NCBI RefSeq assembly: GCF_004348535.1
Contig: NZ_SMJX01000055.1
Span: forward strand, 1 to 37,018
Reading direction: 5' to 3'
Length of the DNA: 37,018 nucleotides
Origin: Actinomadura sp. KC216
GTDB taxonomy: Bacteria > Actinomycetota > Actinomycetes > Streptosporangiales > Streptosporangiaceae
Under the pieces are notes generated by a model. The model was not told the origin of the DNA. It made no database searches and saw only the letters and a list, made by a program, of their open reading frames with translations. This document shows, piece by piece, positions 1 to 8,587 of this stretch; the stretch's first letter is position 1, and every line of letters begins with the position of its first letter. Both the position numbers and the translations under genes were made by a program.

Positions 1-1143
1 GGGCCGGCCCCGTCCGCCGGGGCATCCGCGGTCACCGCACCATCGGCGCTCGCCGAACCGGTCGGAGCGCCGGCGTCCGCCGCGCCGTCCGGGTCCGCCG
101 GACCTTCCGGCGCTGTCGGGCCGCTCGCGTCCGCCGGTGCGGGCGGGGGGCTCGGGGAGCGGGAGTGGGAACGGGCCGTCGAGCTGATCGGCGCGGCGGG
201 GGAGGTGTGCCTCGCCTGCCACGTGGCGCCGGACGGCGACGCGCTCGGCTCGATGCTCGCGCTCGCGCAGGCGCTGCGCGCGATGGGCAAGCGGTGCCTG
301 GCCTCCTTCGGGGAGCCGTTCACCGTTCCCGCGATCCTGCGGTTCCTGCCCGGCCAGGAGCTGCTGGTCGAGCCCGCGCGGATGCCCGCGGCGCCGGAGC
401 TGATGATCTCGCTGGACGCGGCCGGGCAGTCGCGGCTCGGCGCGCTCGCCGGTGCCGCCGGCCGGGCCGGGGCGCTGATCGTGGTCGACCACCACGCGTC
501 CAACACCGGGTTCGGCGGCGTGCGGCTCGTCGACCCGGACGCCGCCGCCACGGCGGTGCTGGTCGAGGAGCTGATCCGCAGGCTCGGCGTCCCGCTCGAC
601 CGCGACATCGCGCAGGGCCTGTACGCCGGGCTGGCGAGCGACACCGGCTCGTTCAAGTACCCGTGCACGACGCCCGAGGTCCACGACCTGGCGGGACGGC
701 TGCTGACGGCGGGCGTCCGGCCGGAGGCGGTCAGCCGAGAGCTGTGGGACCGGGCGCCGTTCGGCTACCTCCAGGTCCTCGCGGGCGCGCTCGCGCGGGC
801 CCGGCTGGAGCGCGACGCGGCGGGCGGCCGCGGCCTGGTCTGGACGACGATCGCGCGCTCCGACCGGGACGCCCGCGACGTCGGCTACGACCAGCTCGAA
901 GGCGTCATCGACCAGCTCAGGCGCACCGACGAGGCCGAGGTCGCGGTCGTGTGCAAGGAGAACGACCGCGGCGAATGGTACGTGTCGACCCGCTCGAAGG
1001 GCTCGGTCGACGTCGGCCGCGCCTGCGTCGAGCTCGGCGGCGGCGGGCACCGGCTGGCCGCCGCGTTCACCATGGGCGGCGAGCCCGCCTGGATCATCGA
1101 CCGGTTGCGCGCCGCGCTGCGCGTCCCCGGCGAGAGCGACTGA
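1..1143 (+). CDS. nrnA: DHH/DHHA1 phosphoesterase, NrnA-like (nanoRNase / pAp phosphatase), 5' partial
   Basis: Likely degrades 2-5 nt RNAs to mononucleotides and/or dephosphorylates pAp; cytoplasmic, metal dependent. Visible motifs are CHVAPDGDALGS (nt 211-246), VVDHHASN with the DHH triad (about nt 481-504) and the C-terminal DHHA1 signature GGGGHRLAAAF (about nt 1039-1071). The frame is open from base 1 and has no ATG, GTG or TTG before GTG 205. That GTG lies inside the first beta strand and would remove the preceding helix (REWERAVELI), so the true start is upstream of the window. The first ~45 residues are Ala/Pro/Ser/Gly-rich and look like a linker or low-complexity extension. It is followed by truB after 31 bp, matching the usual rbfA-nrnA-truB order. 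Identification is firm; the exact substrate is not. Confidence 0.9.
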   Translation, partial: GPAPSAGASAVTAPSALAEPVGAPASAAPSGSAGPSGAVGPLASAGAGGGLGEREWERAVELIGAAGEVCLACHVAPDGDALGSMLALAQALRAMGKRCLASFGEPFTVPAILRFLPGQELLVEPARMPAAPELMISLDAAGQSRLGALAGAAGRAGALIVVDHHASNTGFGGVRLVDPDAAATAVLVEELIRRLGVPLDRDIAQGLYAGLASDTGSFKYPCTTPEVHDLAGRLLTAGVRPEAVSRELWDRAPFGYLQVLAGALARARLERDAAGGRGLVWTTIARSDRDARDVGYDQLEGVIDQLRRTDEAEVAVVCKENDRGEWYVSTRSKGSVDVGRACVELGGGGHRLAAAFTMGGEPAWIIDRLRAALRVPGESD

Positions 1144-1174
1144 CTTTTCGGCCTTCGACCTTTTCGGAGCGGGT

Positions 1175-2047
1175 GTGGAGAACTCGGGACTCGTCATCGT
1201 CGACAAGCCGTCCGGCTGGACGTCGCACGACGTCGTCGGCCGGATGCGGCGGCTCGCGAAGACCCGGCGGGTCGGGCACGCGGGCACGCTCGACCCGATG
1301 GCGACGGGCGTCCTCGTCCTCGGGATCGGCAAGGCCACCCGCCTCCTCGGTCACCTGGCGCTGACCGAAAAGGGGTACGACGCCACGATCCGGCTCGGCG
1401 TGTCGACCAACACCGACGACGCCGAAGGCGAGGTCACCGCGACCGCGTCCGCCGCGGACGTGACCGACGGGGCGCTGCGCGCGGGCGTCGCGGCGCTGAC
1501 CGGGCCGATCCGGCAGGTTCCGCCGCAGGTCAGCGCCATCAAGGTGAACGGCGAGCGGGCCTACAGGATGGCGCGCAAGGGCGAGGAGGTCGAGCTCGCG
1601 GCGCGTCCGGTGACCGTGCACGACTTCGCCGTCCTGGACGTCCGGCGGCACGATGACATGATCGACATCGACGCGTCGATCGCGTGCTCGTCCGGCACCT
1701 ACATCCGCGCGCTGGCCCGTGACCTGGGCGCGTCCCTCGGCTGCGGCGGCCATCTGACGGCGCTGCGCCGTACCCGCGTCGGCCCGTACGACCTGGGCAT
1801 GGCGAGGACGCTCGACCAGCTCGCCGAGAAGACGGAGATCCTGCCGATGGGCGAGGCGGTCGCCGCGGTGTTCCCGCGCCGGGACGTGTCCGACGACGAC
1901 GCCCGCAAGGTCGCGCACGGCGGGCGCCTCAAGGCGGCGGGGCTGGGCCCGGGCCCGGTCGGTGTCTTCGCGCCCGACGGGACGCTGCTGGCGCTCGTCG
2001 AGGAGCACGGGAGTGTCGCCAAGCCGCTCGCCGTGTTCACCTCCTGA
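1175..2047 (+). CDS. truB: tRNA pseudouridine(55) synthase TruB
   Basis: Isomerises U55 to pseudouridine in the T-loop of tRNAs. The 290-aa protein has the family core GHAGTLDPMATGVL (about residues 31-44) with the catalytic Asp of the LDP motif, and the N-terminal VDKPSGWTSHD signature. IKVNGERAYRMAR and SSGTYIRAL are the other conserved blocks. The C-terminal ~60 residues form a small PUA-like region. A GTG start at 1175 is chosen because translation begins directly with the conserved NSGLVIVDKPSG; the SD is weak (GGAGCGGG). It sits 31 bp after nrnA and is probably in the same operon. Confidence 0.96.
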   Translation: MENSGLVIVDKPSGWTSHDVVGRMRRLAKTRRVGHAGTLDPMATGVLVLGIGKATRLLGHLALTEKGYDATIRLGVSTNTDDAEGEVTATASAADVTDGALRAGVAALTGPIRQVPPQVSAIKVNGERAYRMARKGEEVELAARPVTVHDFAVLDVRRHDDMIDIDASIACSSGTYIRALARDLGASLGCGGHLTALRRTRVGPYDLGMARTLDQLAEKTEILPMGEAVAAVFPRRDVSDDDARKVAHGGRLKAAGLGPGPVGVFAPDGTLLALVEEHGSVAKPLAVFTS

Positions 2048-2110
2048 TCAGCCGCCCGGCCTGGACGGGACCCGCCGCGCGTGGCGATGATCACGGGGGA
2101 AGGCGATGCA

Positions 2111-2139
2111 TTCCAACTTACGGTCGCGTAACCTACGAT
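2111..2139 (+). promoter_or_regulatory. Putative promoter of the PAQR gene
   Basis: A -35 like TTCCAA (2111-2116), a 17-bp spacer and a -10 TACGAT (2134-2139) precede the SD by about 15 bp. The -10 is good and the -35 weak. Both tandem palindromes listed next overlap this promoter, one in the spacer and one over the -10. Confidence 0.45.
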
Positions 2140-2149
2140 CCCGTAGGTT
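2118..2149. promoter_or_regulatory. Tandem operator: two TACG-N4-CGTA palindromes
   Basis: Two inverted repeats lie end to end. TTACG (2118-2122) pairs with CGTAA (2127-2131); AACCTACG (2130-2137) pairs with CGTAGGTT (2142-2149). Both contain the core TACG-N4-CGTA, with centres 15 bp apart. This is typical of a TetR-type operator bound by two dimers. No TetR gene is in the window, so the regulator would act in trans. Confidence 0.6.
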
Positions 2150-2168
2150 GTTGGTGAGGAGGTTTCCG

Positions 2169-2837
2169 ATGACCACCGTGAACGACGGCGCGCCGGTGGC
2201 GTCCCCGACCCGTCCGCGGCTGCGCGGATGGCTGCACATAGGCGCGTTCCCCGCGGTGCTCGTCGCCGGGCTCGTGCTGGTCGCGCTCGGCCCGAGCACG
2301 CAGGCGCGGCTCGCGTCGGCGATCTACGTCGCGGCCTCGGGGATGCTGTTCGGGATCTCGGGCACCTATCACCGGCAGACCTCGCACCGGCTGCTGGAGA
2401 TCCTGCGCCGCTTCGACCACGCCAACATCTACCTGATCATCGCCGGGACGTACACGCCGTTCGCCGTCCTCGCCCTGGACGGCGGCGTCCGCGTCGCCGT
2501 CCTCGCCATCGTCTGGACGGGCGCCGTCGCCGGCGTCGTCTTCCGCACGGTCTGGATCGGCGCCCCGCGCGCCCTCTACGTGACCCTCTACATCGTCCTC
2601 GGCTGGGTGGCGGTGTTGTTCCTGCCGCAGTTCCTCGACGGCGCGGGCGTCGCGGCCTGCCTCATGGTCGCGATCGGCGGCATCTGCTACAGCGTCGGCG
2701 GGGTGGTCTACGGGCTGCGCCGTCCCGACCCGTCGCCGCGCTGGTTCGGGTTCCACGAGGTCTTCCACGCCTGCACGCTCGCCGCCTACATCCTCCAGTA
2801 CATCGCCGTCTCCCTGGTCGTCTACCAATCCGCCTGA
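2169..2837 (+). CDS. PAQR / hemolysin III family membrane protein (TrhA/YqfA-like)
   Basis: Seven-helix integral membrane protein of 222 aa. Visible family marks are SGTYHRQTSH, the long conserved block FDHANIYLIIAGTYTPF (about residues 79-95) and FHEVFHACTL near the C-terminus. These supply the conserved His and Asp thought to hold a metal in PAQR proteins. Bacterial homologues are often called hemolysin III but are linked to membrane energetics and fluidity rather than haemolysis. ATG 2169 is chosen because GGTGAGGAGG (2153-2162) precedes it. An in-frame ATG at 2106 would place the operator inside the coding sequence and give a non-conserved Arg-rich leader. The gene sits between truB and ribF, which are normally close, so it looks like an insertion with its own promoter. 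Confidence 0.88.
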   Translation: MTTVNDGAPVASPTRPRLRGWLHIGAFPAVLVAGLVLVALGPSTQARLASAIYVAASGMLFGISGTYHRQTSHRLLEILRRFDHANIYLIIAGTYTPFAVLALDGGVRVAVLAIVWTGAVAGVVFRTVWIGAPRALYVTLYIVLGWVAVLFLPQFLDGAGVAACLMVAIGGICYSVGGVVYGLRRPDPSPRWFGFHEVFHACTLAAYILQYIAVSLVVYQSA

Positions 2838-2869
2838 ACCAGGCCCACGTGTTAACCCGGGTGCCACCC

Positions 2870-2898
2870 TTGCGGCTCGCACATGGCACTCTTAGGAA
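2870..2898 (+). promoter_or_regulatory. Putative ribF promoter
   Basis: TTGCGG (2870-2875), a 17-bp spacer and TAGGAA (2893-2898) lie 58 bp before the ribF ATG. An inverted repeat GTGCCA (2861-2866) / TGGCAC (2884-2889) overlaps it. This would be needed if the PAQR gene is separately controlled. Confidence 0.35.
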
Positions 2899-2956
2899 CG
2901 GCAGCAGAACCGGGCGGCCACACGACCCGGCAGGGCACGTCCTACGCAGGGAGAGC

Positions 2957-3904
2957 ATGGTGCGGCGCTGGAATGGCCTCGACGAGGTTCCCGCGGACTG
3001 GGGCCGCTCGGTGGTCACCATCGGGGTGTTCGACGGCGTTCACCGCGGCCACCAGCGGATCGTCGGCACGGCGGCCGAGGAGGCCCGCCGCCGCGGGCTG
3101 CGGTCCGTGGTGATCACGTTCGACCCGCACCCGGACGAGGTCGTCCGGCCCGGCACCCATCCGCCGCTGCTCGCGAGCACCAGGCGCCGGATCGAGCTGC
3201 TGGAGGGGCTCGGCACCGACGCGGTCGTCGTGGTGCCGTTCACGCTGGAGCTGTCGCAGGTGCCGCCGGACGAGTTCGTCCAGTCGGTGCTGGTCGACCG
3301 GCTGCACGCGGCGCACGTCATCGTCGGCGAGGACTTCCGGTTCGGGCACAGGGCCAAGGGCGACGTGGCGCTGCTGCGGGAGCTGGGCGAGAAGTACGAC
3401 TTCACCACCGAGGGCATGCCGCTGGTGGCGAACGGCGGCAGGATCTCGTCCACCTACATCCGCGGGCGGCTCGACGCGGGCGAGGTCGAGGCGGCGGCGG
3501 GGGCGCTCGGCCGCCCGCACCGCGTGGAGGGCGTCGTCGTGCGCGGGCACCAACGCGGGCGCGCGCTCGGCTTCCCCACCGCCAACCTGCAGACGCTGCC
3601 GCACACCGCGATCCCCGCCGACGGCGTCTACGCGGGCTGGCTGGTCTGCGACTCCGAGCGCTACCCCGGCTTCCGCTGGCCGGCGGCGATCTCCATCGGC
3701 ACGAACCCGACGTTCGAGGGCGCGGGGGAGCGGACCGTCGAGGCGTACGCGCTGGACCGCGACGACCTCGACCTGTACGGCGAGCACATGGCCGTCGACT
3801 TCACCGACCGCATCCGCGACACGCTGAAGTTCGAGTCGGTCGACGCGCTGATCGAGGAGATGCACCGGGACGTGGCCCGCGCCCGCGAGCTCACGGCCGG
3901 GTAG
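2957..3904 (+). CDS. ribF: Bifunctional riboflavin kinase / FAD synthetase RibF
   Basis: Phosphorylates riboflavin to FMN and adenylylates FMN to FAD. The 315-aa protein has an N-terminal FAD synthetase domain (about 1-180) with the nucleotidyl-transfer motif GVFDGVHRGH near residue 22 and SSTYIR near its end. The C-terminal riboflavin kinase domain (about 185-310) shows GRALGFPTANL and the SIGTNPTF block. ATG 2957 has AGGGAG (2948-2953) at good spacing. It is followed by a 237-bp leader and rpsO, as in most actinomycetes. Confidence 0.96.
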   Translation: MVRRWNGLDEVPADWGRSVVTIGVFDGVHRGHQRIVGTAAEEARRRGLRSVVITFDPHPDEVVRPGTHPPLLASTRRRIELLEGLGTDAVVVVPFTLELSQVPPDEFVQSVLVDRLHAAHVIVGEDFRFGHRAKGDVALLRELGEKYDFTTEGMPLVANGGRISSTYIRGRLDAGEVEAAAGALGRPHRVEGVVVRGHQRGRALGFPTANLQTLPHTAIPADGVYAGWLVCDSERYPGFRWPAAISIGTNPTFEGAGERTVEAYALDRDDLDLYGEHMAVDFTDRIRDTLKFESVDALIEEMHRDVARARELTAG

Positions 3905-3935
3905 AACCCGGTCGCAACCCCGGCCAGAACCCCCT

Positions 3936-3969
3936 GGAAAGTGCGTACCCTGTGATAACAGGGCTTTCC
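3936..3969 (+). other. Bulged hairpin in the ribF-rpsO spacer
   Basis: GGAAAG (3936-3941) pairs with CTTTCC (3964-3969). Inside it CCCTGT (3948-3953) pairs with ACAGGG (3958-3963) around a GATA tetraloop. Six unpaired bases (3942-3947) bulge on the 5' side only. There is no T-run after it. It could be a ribF terminator of the T-less type, an RNase III processing site, or a leader element of the rpsO transcript. Confidence 0.45.
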
Positions 3970-4141
3970 GCTTCGTAACCGACTGGCTTTCGGGCATGGT
4001 ACGGTGAATAGTCGCCGGGAAGGGCCCCGGCGCGGCTGGCTGCACCCTCATGCGGCCCGCCACTCTCTTAAAACGCACCATGCGGACCCGCGTGCCCACG
4101 GGCCCCGGATCTGCGGGTGACGATCGCATCGAAGGAGCCAC

Positions 4142-4411
4142 GTGTCGCTCGACACCGCCACCAAGAACAAGATCATCTCGGAGTACGCGACCACTGAGGG
4201 TGACACCGGATCGCCGGAAGTCCAGGTCGCGCTGCTCACGCGTCGGATCAACGATCTGACCGAGCACCTCAAGGAGCACAAGCACGACCACCACAGCCGC
4301 CGCGGCCTCCTGCTGCTGGTCGGCCGTCGTCGCCGCCTCCTGAAGTACCTCTCCAACAAGGACATCAACCGCTACCGGCAGCTGATCGAGCGACTCGGCC
4401 TGCGCCGCTAG
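4142..4411 (+). CDS. rpsO: 30S ribosomal protein S15
   Basis: Primary 16S rRNA-binding protein of the small-subunit platform. The 89-aa length and the signature sequence [19 protein letters not shown], with the [20 protein letters not shown] block, are diagnostic. GTG start 4142 is set by GAAGGAGCC just upstream. A strong intrinsic terminator follows 9 bp after the stop, and pnp lies downstream, the usual rpsO-pnp pair. Expression is probably set by a promoter in the 237-bp upstream spacer, where TACGGT (4000-4005) is a possible -10. Confidence 0.98.
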   Translation: MSLDTATKNKIISEYATTEGDTGSPEVQVALLTRRINDLTEHLKEHKHDHHSRRGLLLLVGRRRRLLKYLSNKDINRYRQLIERLGLRR

Positions 4412-4419
4412 CACGGTGA

Positions 4420-4453
4420 GGGAGTGGCCCGCCGGGCCGCTCCCTTCCTTTTT
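4420..4453 (+). terminator. Intrinsic terminator after rpsO
   Basis: An 11-bp stem: GGGAG T GGCCC (4420-4430) with GGGCC G CTCCC (4434-4444), one T-G wobble and a 3-nt loop. It is followed by TTCCTTTTT (4445-4453). Read-through would supply the rpsO-pnp cotranscript known from Streptomyces; termination here would partly uncouple pnp. Confidence 0.85.
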
Positions 4454-4789
4454 GGGCACGATGGCCGGACGGGGCGCGACGTCTCGTCCGGACGCGCCCG
4501 GGGCCCGCCCAGGGGCCGCCCGCACGGGCCGACCCTGCCGGACGGGCCGGGCACCCGGCGCGTACCGGCCGCCCGCCCACCCCGAACGGGGACGCGGAGC
4601 CGGCCGTAAAACTACAGACAAAGCCTCGCGGACACCGCTGGTGCGGGCCGGTCCTCGGTAGTGGCTTCCGGATCCGTCCCGCCGCATCGGCGGGGCTCTC
4701 GATCCGGGCGCTTCGATCGAAGACCGGCAGCGTGCAAGACCACGGGAAACGGCCGCGAGGACCGACATGGAACCCTAAGGAGGTTTCCC
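4454..4789 (+). other. pnp leader region with processing-type hairpin
   Basis: This 336-bp stretch has no gene. At 4668-4707 it holds a two-tier hairpin: an outer 7-bp stem CCGGATC (4668-4674) / GATCCGG (4701-4707) and an inner 7-bp stem CCCGCCG (4678-4684) / CGGCGGG (4688-4694) with a 3-nt loop. In Streptomyces coelicolor the rpsO-pnp intergenic hairpin is an RNase III substrate; position and shape here suggest the same role. An AT-richer patch around 4606-4622 with TACAGA (4613-4618) is a weak -10 candidate. A further arm pair CCGGACG / CGTCCGG sits just after the rpsO terminator. Confidence 0.55.
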
Positions 4790-7150
4790 GTGACAGAAGC
4801 CGTGCGCATCGATGGCGCGCAGAGCACCGAGGCCGTGATCGACAACGGCACGTTCGGCACCCGGACCATCCGCTTCGAGACGGGCCGGCTGGCCCGCCAG
4901 GCGGCCGGCTCGGCCGTCGCCTACCTCGACGACGACACGATGGTGCTGTCGGCGACGACCGCGTCGAAGAAGCCGAAGGACAACCTCGACTTCTTCCCGC
5001 TGACCGTCGACGTCGAGGAGCGGATGTACGCGGCCGGGCGCATCCCCGGCTCGTTCTTCCGCCGCGAGGGCCGTCCGTCCGAGGACGCGATCCTCACCTG
5101 CCGGCTGATCGACCGGCCGCTGCGCCCGTCGTTCACCAAGGGCCTGCGCAACGAGATCCAGGTCGTCGAGACGATCATGGCGCTGCACCCCGACCACCTG
5201 TACGACGTCGTCGCGATCAACGCCGCGTCGATGTCCACGCAGCTGGCCGGGCTGCCGTTCTCCGGGCCGATCGGCGGCGTCCGCGTCGCGCTGATCGAGG
5301 GCCAGTGGGTCGGCTTCCCGACCCACCCCGAGCTGGAGAGGGCCACCTTCGACATGGTCGTCGCGGGCCGCGTCCTGCCGGACGGCGACGTCGCGATCAT
5401 GATGGTGGAGGCCGAGTCCACCCGCGACACCATCAAGCTCGTCGGCGAGGGCGCCACCGCGCCGACCGAGGAGACCGTCGCGGAGGGCCTGGAGGCGGCC
5501 AAGCCGTTCATCAAGGCGCTGTGCAAGGCGCAGAGCGACCTCGCCGCCGTCGCCGCGAAGGAGACCGCCGAGTACCCGATCTTCCTGGACTACCAGGACG
5601 ACGTGCTCGCCGCCGTCACCGACGCCGTGTCCGAAGACCTGGCGCAGGCGCTCACGATCGCCGGCAAGCAGGAGCGCGAGGCCCGCCTCGACGAGCTCAA
5701 GGCCGGTGTCGCGGAGAAGCTCGCCGAGACCTTCGAGGGCCGCGAGAAGGAGGTCTCCGCCGCCTACCGCGCCGTCACGAAGAAGCTGGTCCGCGAGCGG
5801 GTCATCCGCGACGGGCTGCGCATCGACGGCCGGGGCCCGAAGGACATCCGCCAGCTGACCGCCGAGGCGCACGTCATCCCGCGGGTGCACGGCTCGGCGA
5901 TCTTCGAGCGCGGCGAGACGCAGATCCTCGGCGTGACGACGCTGAACATGCTCCGCATGGAGCAGATGATCGACACGCTCAACCCCGAGCGCACCAAGCG
6001 CTACATGCACAACTACAACTTCCCGCCGTACTCCACCGGCGAGACCGGCCGCGTCGGGTCGCCGAAGCGCCGCGAGATCGGGCACGGCGCGCTCGCCGAG
6101 CGGGCGATCCTCCCGGTGCTGCCGACCCGCGAGGAGTTCCCGTACGCGATCCGGCAGGTGTCGGAGGCGCTCGGGTCGAACGGATCCACCTCGATGGGCT
6201 CGGTGTGCGCGTCCACCATGTCGCTGCTGGACGCGGGCGTCCCGCTGAAGCAGATGGTGGCGGGCATCGCGATGGGCCTGATCAACGAGGGCGACGAGTA
6301 CGTCACGCTGACCGACATCCTCGGCGCCGAGGACGCCTTCGGCGACATGGACTTCAAGGTCGCCGGCACCCGCGACCTGATCACCGCGCTGCAGCTCGAC
6401 ACCAAGCTCGACGGCATCCCCGCCTCCGTGCTGGCCGCCGCGCTGAAGCAGGCCAAGGGCGCCCGCCTGGCGATCCTGGACGTGATGCAGGAGGCCATCG
6501 AGGCGCCCGCCGAGATGAGCCCGTACGCGCCGCGGATCATCACGATCAAGGTCCCGGTCGACAAGATCGGCGAGGTCATCGGCCCCAAGGGCAAGATGAT
6601 CAACTCGATCCAGGACGACACCGGCGCCGACATCACGATCGAGGACGACGGCACGATCTACGTCGGCGCCACCGACGGCCCGTCCGCCGAGGCCGCGCGG
6701 CAGGCGATCAACTCGATCGCGAACCCGCACATGCCGGAGATCGGCGAGCGGTACCTCGGCACCGTCGTCAAGACCACGACGTTCGGCGCGTTCGTGTCGC
6801 TGCTGCCCGGCAAGGACGGCCTGCTGCACGTCTCGCAGATCCGCAAGCTGCACGGCGGCGCCCGGATCGAGAACGTCGAGGACGTGATGGGCGTCGGCGA
6901 GAAGATCCAGGTGGAGGTCACCGAGATCGACCAGCGCGGCAAGCTGTCGCTGGTGCCGGTCGAGGTGATCGAGCGCGAGGCCGCCGACCGCGCCGACTCC
7001 GGCGACGGCGGTGCCCCGGCCCCCGCGTCCGCGTCCAACGGTGGCGAGGGCGACGGCGAGCGCCGCGAGCGCCGCGACGACGACGGCGAGCGCCGCCCGC
7101 GCCGCCGCCGCACCCGCCGCGGCGACGACTCCGGCCAGCGCAACTCCTGA
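4790..7150 (+). CDS. pnp: Polyribonucleotide nucleotidyltransferase (PNPase / GpsI)
   Basis: Phosphorolytic 3'-5' exoribonuclease; in actinomycetes it also adds 3' tails. The 786-aa protein has RNase PH domain 1 (about 15-150), a helical linker, RNase PH domain 2 (about 345-560), a KH domain (about 580-645, GPKGK motif) and an S1 domain (about 652-725, [14 protein letters not shown]). Catalytic-core signatures [23 protein letters not shown] and DMDFKVAGT are intact. The final ~55 residues are an unstructured tail with alternating acidic and Arg-rich runs. GTG 4790 is preceded by a near-perfect SD AAGGAGGT (4777-4784); a longer reading from 4661 would run through the leader hairpin. Ends at a very strong terminator. 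Confidence 0.97.
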   Translation: MTEAVRIDGAQSTEAVIDNGTFGTRTIRFETGRLARQAAGSAVAYLDDDTMVLSATTASKKPKDNLDFFPLTVDVEERMYAAGRIPGSFFRREGRPSEDAILTCRLIDRPLRPSFTKGLRNEIQVVETIMALHPDHLYDVVAINAASMSTQLAGLPFSGPIGGVRVALIEGQWVGFPTHPELERATFDMVVAGRVLPDGDVAIMMVEAESTRDTIKLVGEGATAPTEETVAEGLEAAKPFIKALCKAQSDLAAVAAKETAEYPIFLDYQDDVLAAVTDAVSEDLAQALTIAGKQEREARLDELKAGVAEKLAETFEGREKEVSAAYRAVTKKLVRERVIRDGLRIDGRGPKDIRQLTAEAHVIPRVHGSAIFERGETQILGVTTLNMLRMEQMIDTLNPERTKRYMHNYNFPPYSTGETGRVGSPKRREIGHGALAERAILPVLPTREEFPYAIRQVSEALGSNGSTSMGSVCASTMSLLDAGVPLKQMVAGIAMGLINEGDEYVTLTDILGAEDAFGDMDFKVAGTRDLITALQLDTKLDGIPASVLAAALKQAKGARLAILDVMQEAIEAPAEMSPYAPRIITIKVPVDKIGEVIGPKGKMINSIQDDTGADITIEDDGTIYVGATDGPSAEAARQAINSIANPHMPEIGERYLGTVVKTTTFGAFVSLLPGKDGLLHVSQIRKLHGGARIENVEDVMGVGEKIQVEVTEIDQRGKLSLVPVEVIEREAADRADSGDGGAPAPASASNGGEGDGERRERRDDDGERRPRRRRTRRGDDSGQRNS

Positions 7151-7165
7151 TCTCCAGGCCCATGA

Positions 7166-7207
7166 CCGGCCGGCCGTCCCGCCCGCGGGACGGCCGGCCG
7201 GATGTTT
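7166..7207 (+). terminator. Intrinsic terminator after pnp
   Basis: A perfect 16-bp inverted repeat, 7166-7181 with 7186-7201, and a CCCG loop, followed by ATGTTTT. It is the strongest hairpin in the window. It argues against ATG 7202 as the start of the next gene. Confidence 0.9.
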
Positions 7208-7231
7208 TCAATGACGGAATGTGAGCGACAC

Positions 7232-8551
7232 GTGACCCTGTCGGCGAGGGCGCAGGAGCCCGGCACCACCATCACGATCCACACCGACGGGGCCGGCGCT
7301 GTGCGCCGCACCGTCCTGCCCGGCGGGCTGCGGATCATCACCGAGACGATGCCGACCGTGCGCTCCGCCGCGTTCGGCATCTGGTCGGCCGTCGGGTCCC
7401 GCGACGAGGCCCCCGCCGACGCCGGTGCCAGCCACTACCTGGAGCACGTGCTGTTCAAGGGCACGAAGCGGCGGTCCGCGCTGGAGATATCCGCGACGAT
7501 CGACGCGGTCGGCGGCGACCTCAACGCGTTCACCGCCAAGGAGTACACCTGCTACTACGCGCGGGTCCTGGACTCCGACCTCCCCCTCGCCGTGGACGTC
7601 GTGTCCGACATGGTCGCGGAGTCGGTGAACCGTCCCGAGGACGTCGAGGCCGAACGCGGCGTGATCCTCGAAGAGATCCACATGCGCGACGACGACCCCG
7701 GCGACCTGATCCACGACGAGTTCGCCACCGCCCTCTACGGCGACACGCCCCTCGGGCGCCCCATCCTCGGCACCGAGGACTCGATCAACGCGCTGTCCCG
7801 CGACCGCATCCACGGCTACTACCGGCAGCACTACGTCCCGTCCCAGCTGGTGGTCTCGGTGGCGGGCAACATCGACCACGACGAGGTCGTCAAGCTGGTC
7901 TCCCGGGCGTTCGCCGAGCACCTGGCCGGCGACGCCGAGCCCGCCGCGCCCCGCCTGGACGGGGCGCCCGCGCCGATCGACCCGCGCACCGCCGTGATCG
8001 ACAAGGACACCGAGCAGGCCCACATCATCCTCGGCGGCGCCGGGGTGTCGCGCACCGACGACCGCCGGTTCGCGCTCGGCGTGCTGAACGCGGCGCTCGG
8101 CGGCGGCATGTCGTCCCGCCTGTTCCAGGAGATCCGGGAGAAGCGCGGCCTGGCGTACTCGGTGTACAGCTACACCGCCCAGTACGCCGACTCCGGCATC
8201 TTCGGCGTCTACGCGGGCTGCCAGCCCGCCAAGGCGGAGGAGGTCCTGTCCATCTGCCGCGACGAGCTGCACAAGGCCGCCGGCGCCGGGCTCACCGCCG
8301 AGGAGCTGGAGCGCGGCAAGGGGCAGCTGCGCGGCGCGATGGTCCTCGGCCTGGAGGACACCGGGTCCCGCATGAGCCGCATCGGCAAGAGCGAGCTCGT
8401 GTACGAGTCGCTGCTGCCCGTGGACGAGGTCCTGGCCCGCATCGAGGCCGTCACGCTGGACGACGTCCGCGCCATCGCCACCGACGTCCTCGCCGCCCCC
8501 CAGGCCCTGACGGTCATCGGCCCGGTAGGAGACCGCGACTTCGCCGCCTGA
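7232..8551 (+). CDS. M16 family zinc metallopeptidase (insulinase/MPP-like)
   Basis: Predicted zinc endopeptidase of the pitrilysin/processing-peptidase family. The inverted zinc motif HxxEH is present as HYLEH (residues 68-72), with the third ligand in the EEIHM block (Glu147/148). The C-terminal M16 domain has GGGMSSRLFQEIREKRGLAYSVYS. Two M16 domains fit the 439-aa length. The gene directly follows pnp in many Gram-positives. GTG 7232 is chosen because the longer reading (ATG 7202 or 7211) begins at or in the pnp terminator. A weak GTGAG lies just upstream; ATG 7211 remains possible. The substrate is unknown. Confidence 0.9.
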   Translation: MTLSARAQEPGTTITIHTDGAGAVRRTVLPGGLRIITETMPTVRSAAFGIWSAVGSRDEAPADAGASHYLEHVLFKGTKRRSALEISATIDAVGGDLNAFTAKEYTCYYARVLDSDLPLAVDVVSDMVAESVNRPEDVEAERGVILEEIHMRDDDPGDLIHDEFATALYGDTPLGRPILGTEDSINALSRDRIHGYYRQHYVPSQLVVSVAGNIDHDEVVKLVSRAFAEHLAGDAEPAAPRLDGAPAPIDPRTAVIDKDTEQAHIILGGAGVSRTDDRRFALGVLNAALGGGMSSRLFQEIREKRGLAYSVYSYTAQYADSGIFGVYAGCQPAKAEEVLSICRDELHKAAGAGLTAEELERGKGQLRGAMVLGLEDTGSRMSRIGKSELVYESLLPVDEVLARIEAVTLDDVRAIATDVLAAPQALTVIGPVGDRDFAA

Positions 8552-8558
8552 TGCCCCC

Positions 8559-8587
8559 TTGCCAACCGGACTGAGGTCCGTTAATCT
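8559..8587 (+). promoter_or_regulatory. Promoter of the AzoR-like gene
   Basis: TTGCCA (8559-8564), a 17-bp spacer and TAATCT (8582-8587). This is one of the best sigma-70-type matches in the window. The spacer is filled by the first operator copy. Expected transcription start is about 8594. Confidence 0.7.

Noticed and set aside
2228..3904. 558-aa fusion of a PAQR-overlapping frame with RibF
   Set aside because: The first ~240 codons are an out-of-frame shadow of the PAQR gene; RibF starts at ATG 2957 with its own SD.
4416..4661. 81-aa frame between rpsO and pnp
   Set aside because: Begins in the rpsO terminator; no SD or conserved features.
4732..7224. 830-aa open frame overlapping pnp
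   Set aside because: Arg/Ala/Gly-rich shadow of pnp in another frame, no domain; typical of high-GC DNA.
7202..7231. ATG 7202 as start of the M16 gene
   Set aside because: The codon directly abuts the 16-bp pnp terminator stem, so a transcript from a downstream promoter could not include an SD for it.
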